This document shows, piece after piece, positions 5,786-7,613 of a DNA stretch of 7,613 nucleotides. Within the stretch, counting starts at the first letter, position 1; each line of letters starts with the position of its first letter. The notes beneath the pieces were generated by a model. It worked only from the letters and a program-made list of their open reading frames with translations. It ran no database searches and was not told the DNA's origin. The DNA is taken from NCBI GenBank assembly GCA_041920215.1, contig JAYRSJ010000048.1, forward strand, positions 1 through 7,613, written 5' to 3'. Source of the stretch: JAYRSJ01 sp041920215. GTDB taxonomy: Bacteria; Pseudomonadota; Gammaproteobacteria; Burkholderiales; Burkholderiaceae_C. Position numbers and translations under genes: made by a program.

Positions 5786-6381
5786 CTTTGAAACTCAAGC
5801 TCTTTGCTGCCGCCACCCTGCTCAGCTGCGCACCCTTCATCGCCCTGGCTCAGGCCACGCCCGCCGCCGCCAGCAGCCCGGCCAAGAAGGAACTGGTCAA
5901 CCGCATCCTGGTGCAGCAGCAAAGCGGTGTTGATGCCGTGTCGCGCGGCATGCTCCAGCAGCCCGTCAGCGCCCTGATGCAGAACGCCGGCGCCGCGCTG
6001 CAGCAGATGCCGGCTGACAAGCGCGAAGCGGCTGCCAAGGCCATCGAAGCCGACATCAAGAAGTTCGTTGACGAGACCGCCCCCATGCTGCGCGAGCGCG
6101 CAACCAAGCTGGCGCCCAGCACGGTTGGAACCCTGCTGGAAGAGCGCTTCAGCGAAGACGAGCTGCGCCAGATCGCCGCCTGGCTTGAGTCGCCGACCTT
6201 CAAGAAGTACGGCCAGATGGCCGGCGATATGCAGCGCGCCTTGAGCGAGAAGCTGCTCACCGAGACACGCCCGACCGTCGAGCCCCGGCTGATCGCCCTT
6301 GAACAGAGTGTCCGCAAGCATCTGGGCATTCCGGCCCAGGCGGCCAGCAAGCCCGCGCCAGCGCCCGCCCCCAAGAAGTAA
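5782..6381 (+). CDS. Secreted DUF2059-domain protein of unknown function
   Basis: This predicted periplasmic protein of 199 residues has a signal peptide at 1-23 (KLKLF, then a hydrophobic stretch, cleavage after ALA). The mature part is mostly helical. A DUF2059-like region lies at about 95-155, with the recognisable segment FSEDELRQIAAWLESPTFKK (123-142). A Pro/Ala/Lys-rich tail (PAPAPAPKK) follows. Cys16 in LLSC resembles a weak lipobox, but the hydrophobic run continues past it, so ordinary signal peptidase cleavage is more likely. The ATG overlaps the gyrA stop (ATGA). However, AAGGA (5777-5781) directly abuts this ATG, whereas the TTG at 5788 has 6-base spacing and would give MKLKLF, a more usual signal-peptide start. 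Serine synthesis gene serC follows 27 bases later. No function is known to me. Confidence 0.85.
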   Translation: MTLKLKLFAAATLLSCAPFIALAQATPAAASSPAKKELVNRILVQQQSGVDAVSRGMLQQPVSALMQNAGAALQQMPADKREAAAKAIEADIKKFVDETAPMLRERATKLAPSTVGTLLEERFSEDELRQIAAWLESPTFKKYGQMAGDMQRALSEKLLTETRPTVEPRLIALEQSVRKHLGIPAQAASKPAPAPAPKK

Positions 6382-6408
6382 GCCCGTCCTGCCCCGAGCC
6401 TGAGATCC

Positions 6409-7539
6409 ATGACCCAGCGCCCCTATAACTTCTCCGCCGGCCCGGCCGCCCTGCCCGAAGCGGTCCTGCAGCAGGTGGCGGCGGAGATGCTGGACTGGCA
6501 TGGCTCGGGCATGAGTGTGATGGAGATGAGCCATCGCGGCCGCGAGTTCATCTCCATCTATGAGGCCGCCGAGTCCGACCTGCGCGAGCTGCTTCAGGTG
6601 CCGGCCCATTTCCGCATCCTCTTCATGCAAGGCGGCGGTCTGGCCGAGAACGCGATCGTGCCGATGAACCTCGCCGGCCTGAAGCCGGGCGGCAAGGTCG
6701 ACGTGGTCGTCAGCGGCTCCTGGTCCAAGAAGAGTGCCGAGGAAGCGCGCCGCTATGCCGATGTGCGGATCGCGGCCGATGGCGGCGCCCATGCCTATCG
6801 CAGCCTCCCACCAGCCGCGAGTTGGCAGCTGCGCCCGGACGCCGCCTATGTGCATCTGTGCAGCAACGAAACCATCGACGGGGTCGAGTTTCAGCAGTTG
6901 CCCGATCTGCGGGCGCTGGGATCGGACGCGCCGCTGGTGGTGGACTTCTCCTCGCATGTCGCCTCGCGCCCCGTTGACTGGACCCGCGTCGGCCTGGCCT
7001 TTGGCGGCGCCCAGAAGAATATCGGCCCCGCCGGCCTGACCCTGGTCATCGTGCGGGAAGACCTGCTGGGCCACGCGCTGCCGATCTGCCCCTCGGCCTT
7101 CGACTACAAGACCGTGGCCGAGGCGCAGTCCATGTACAACACCCCGCCGACCTTCGCGATCTACGTCGCCGGGCTGGTGTTCAAGTGGTTGAAAGACTTC
7201 CGCTATGCCGGCAAGAGCGGCGTGGCGGCCATCGAGCAGCGCAATATCGACAAGGCACAGCTGCTCTACACGACGCTGGACGGCTCCAGCCTCTTCGAGA
7301 ACCGCGTTGCGGCGGACTGCCGCTCGCGGATGAACATCCCTTTCTATCTGCGCGGGGACTACAACACTCCGCAACTCAACGACGCTTTCCTGGCCGGAGC
7401 CAAGGAGCGCGGACTGCTGCAACTCAAAGGCCACAAGTCAGTGGGCGGCATGCGTGCATCCATCTACAACGCGATGCCGCTGGAAGGCGTGCAAGCCCTG
7501 GCGGCGTACCTGAAGGATTTTGAGGCACAACATGGCTGA
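6409..7539 (+). CDS. serC: Phosphoserine aminotransferase
   Basis: This cytoplasmic PLP enzyme converts 3-phosphohydroxypyruvate plus glutamate to 3-phosphoserine in serine synthesis. It also acts on the equivalent 4-carbon intermediate in pyridoxal-phosphate synthesis (the PdxF role). It has 376 residues; E. coli SerC has 362. Visible landmarks are YNFSAGPAALP at the start, SHRG with substrate-binding Arg43, MQGGG (73-77), Trp106 in SGSWSKKS stacking on PLP, NETIDGVEF (153-161), Asp179 in VDFSS contacting the PLP nitrogen, Lys203 in GGAQKNIGPAG as the Schiff-base lysine, and Arg349 in GGMRASIYNAM. The C-terminus EAQHG and stop fall just before the corrupted tail, so the gene appears complete. 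The Shine-Dalgarno is weak (GAG in CTGAGATCC). It probably belongs to the gyrA transcript and precedes pheA in related genomes. Confidence 0.97.
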   Translation: MTQRPYNFSAGPAALPEAVLQQVAAEMLDWHGSGMSVMEMSHRGREFISIYEAAESDLRELLQVPAHFRILFMQGGGLAENAIVPMNLAGLKPGGKVDVVVSGSWSKKSAEEARRYADVRIAADGGAHAYRSLPPAASWQLRPDAAYVHLCSNETIDGVEFQQLPDLRALGSDAPLVVDFSSHVASRPVDWTRVGLAFGGAQKNIGPAGLTLVIVREDLLGHALPICPSAFDYKTVAEAQSMYNTPPTFAIYVAGLVFKWLKDFRYAGKSGVAAIEQRNIDKAQLLYTTLDGSSLFENRVAADCRSRMNIPFYLRGDYNTPQLNDAFLAGAKERGLLQLKGHKSVGGMRASIYNAMPLEGVQALAAYLKDFEAQHG

Positions 7540-7545
7540 TGGAGC
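7532..7545 (+). CDS. Possible start of pheA (chorismate mutase/prephenate dehydratase), lost in the artefactual tail
   Basis: An ATG at 7532 overlaps the last codons and stop of serC and reads MADGA before the sequence turns into G/C-only DNA. In related betaproteobacteria and pseudomonads pheA follows serC directly, so an overlapping pheA start is expected here. Only about five codons are readable, so the call rests on position alone. Confidence 0.3.
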
Positions 7546-7613
7546 GGGGGGGGGGGGGGGGCGGGGGGGGGGGGCCGCCCGCGGGCGGCGGGGGGGCGCG
7601 GCCCCGGCGGGGC
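7544..7613. other. G/C-only terminal run, probable sequencing or assembly artefact
   Basis: The last 70 bases contain no A or T. They include runs of 16 G (7546-7561) and 12 G (7563-7574), followed by CCGCCCGCGGGCGG, a perfect 14-base palindrome (7575-7588), and further G/C. No coding or regulatory signal is present. Poly-G is typical of dark cycles in two-colour Illumina chemistry or of collapsed low-quality read ends. It should not be treated as genome sequence. Confidence 0.85.

Noticed and set aside
5476..7434. 652-codon minus-strand open frame opposite gyrA end, DUF2059 and serC
   Set aside because: It spans three genuine genes on the other strand. The low-complexity Gly/Ala/Arg/His-rich translation is typical of antisense frames in high-GC genomes.
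7575..7588. Perfect palindrome CCGCCCGCGGGCGG
   Set aside because: It lies inside the G/C-only tail judged to be artefact, so no operator or terminator role is claimed.

Overview
The window is GC-rich bacterial DNA, and I place it in the betaproteobacteria, most likely Burkholderiales. Three things support this: the protein sequences (GyrA opening MTQFAKETLP, UbiG opening MTINADPQEL, and a short barrel-less OmpA-family protein), the gene order ompA-ubiG-phosphatase divergent from gyrA-DUF2059-serC, and a tmRNA encoding the tag ANDEKFALAA. Genus cannot be fixed by eye. Most of the window is conserved core chromosome. The accessory or odd parts are the two ends.

Left end (1 to about 127): the first 11 codons of an IS110-family transposase read leftward off the window, followed by its short upstream region. 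Next comes a small patch with two copies of GGAAGTTACTGCA, then the ssrA (tmRNA) terminator and ssrA itself (263-622, minus strand). The insertion sequence sits just beyond the tmRNA terminator and leaves the RNA gene intact.

Minus-strand block (688-2891): ompA is transcribed first and followed by a hairpin. Then come ubiG (ubiquinone O-methyltransferase) and a HAD-family phosphatase, which share an ATGA stop/start overlap. The phosphatase resembles Gph, but its position next to ubiG and its C-terminal sequence point to a MupP-type MurNAc-6-phosphate phosphatase. The divergent ompA/gyrA spacer (2892-3151) must hold both promoters and contains several hairpins on the ompA leader side.

Plus-strand block (3152-7539): gyrA (gyrase subunit A, complete, Tyr122 present), a secreted DUF2059 protein overlapping the gyrA stop, and serC (phosphoserine aminotransferase). 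They are tightly packed and probably cotranscribed. The order gyrA-x-serC-(pheA) links DNA topology with serine, PLP and aromatic amino-acid synthesis. After the serC stop, an ATG at 7532 looks like the start of pheA, but the sequence then becomes a G/C-only run (7544-7613) that is almost certainly a sequencing or assembly artefact. A record that starts inside an IS and ends in poly-G looks like a complete draft contig. I found no convincing new multi-gene system. The most useful leads are the MupP/Gph question, the uncharacterised DUF2059 protein coupled to gyrase, the repeats beside the IS end, and the artefactual tail.
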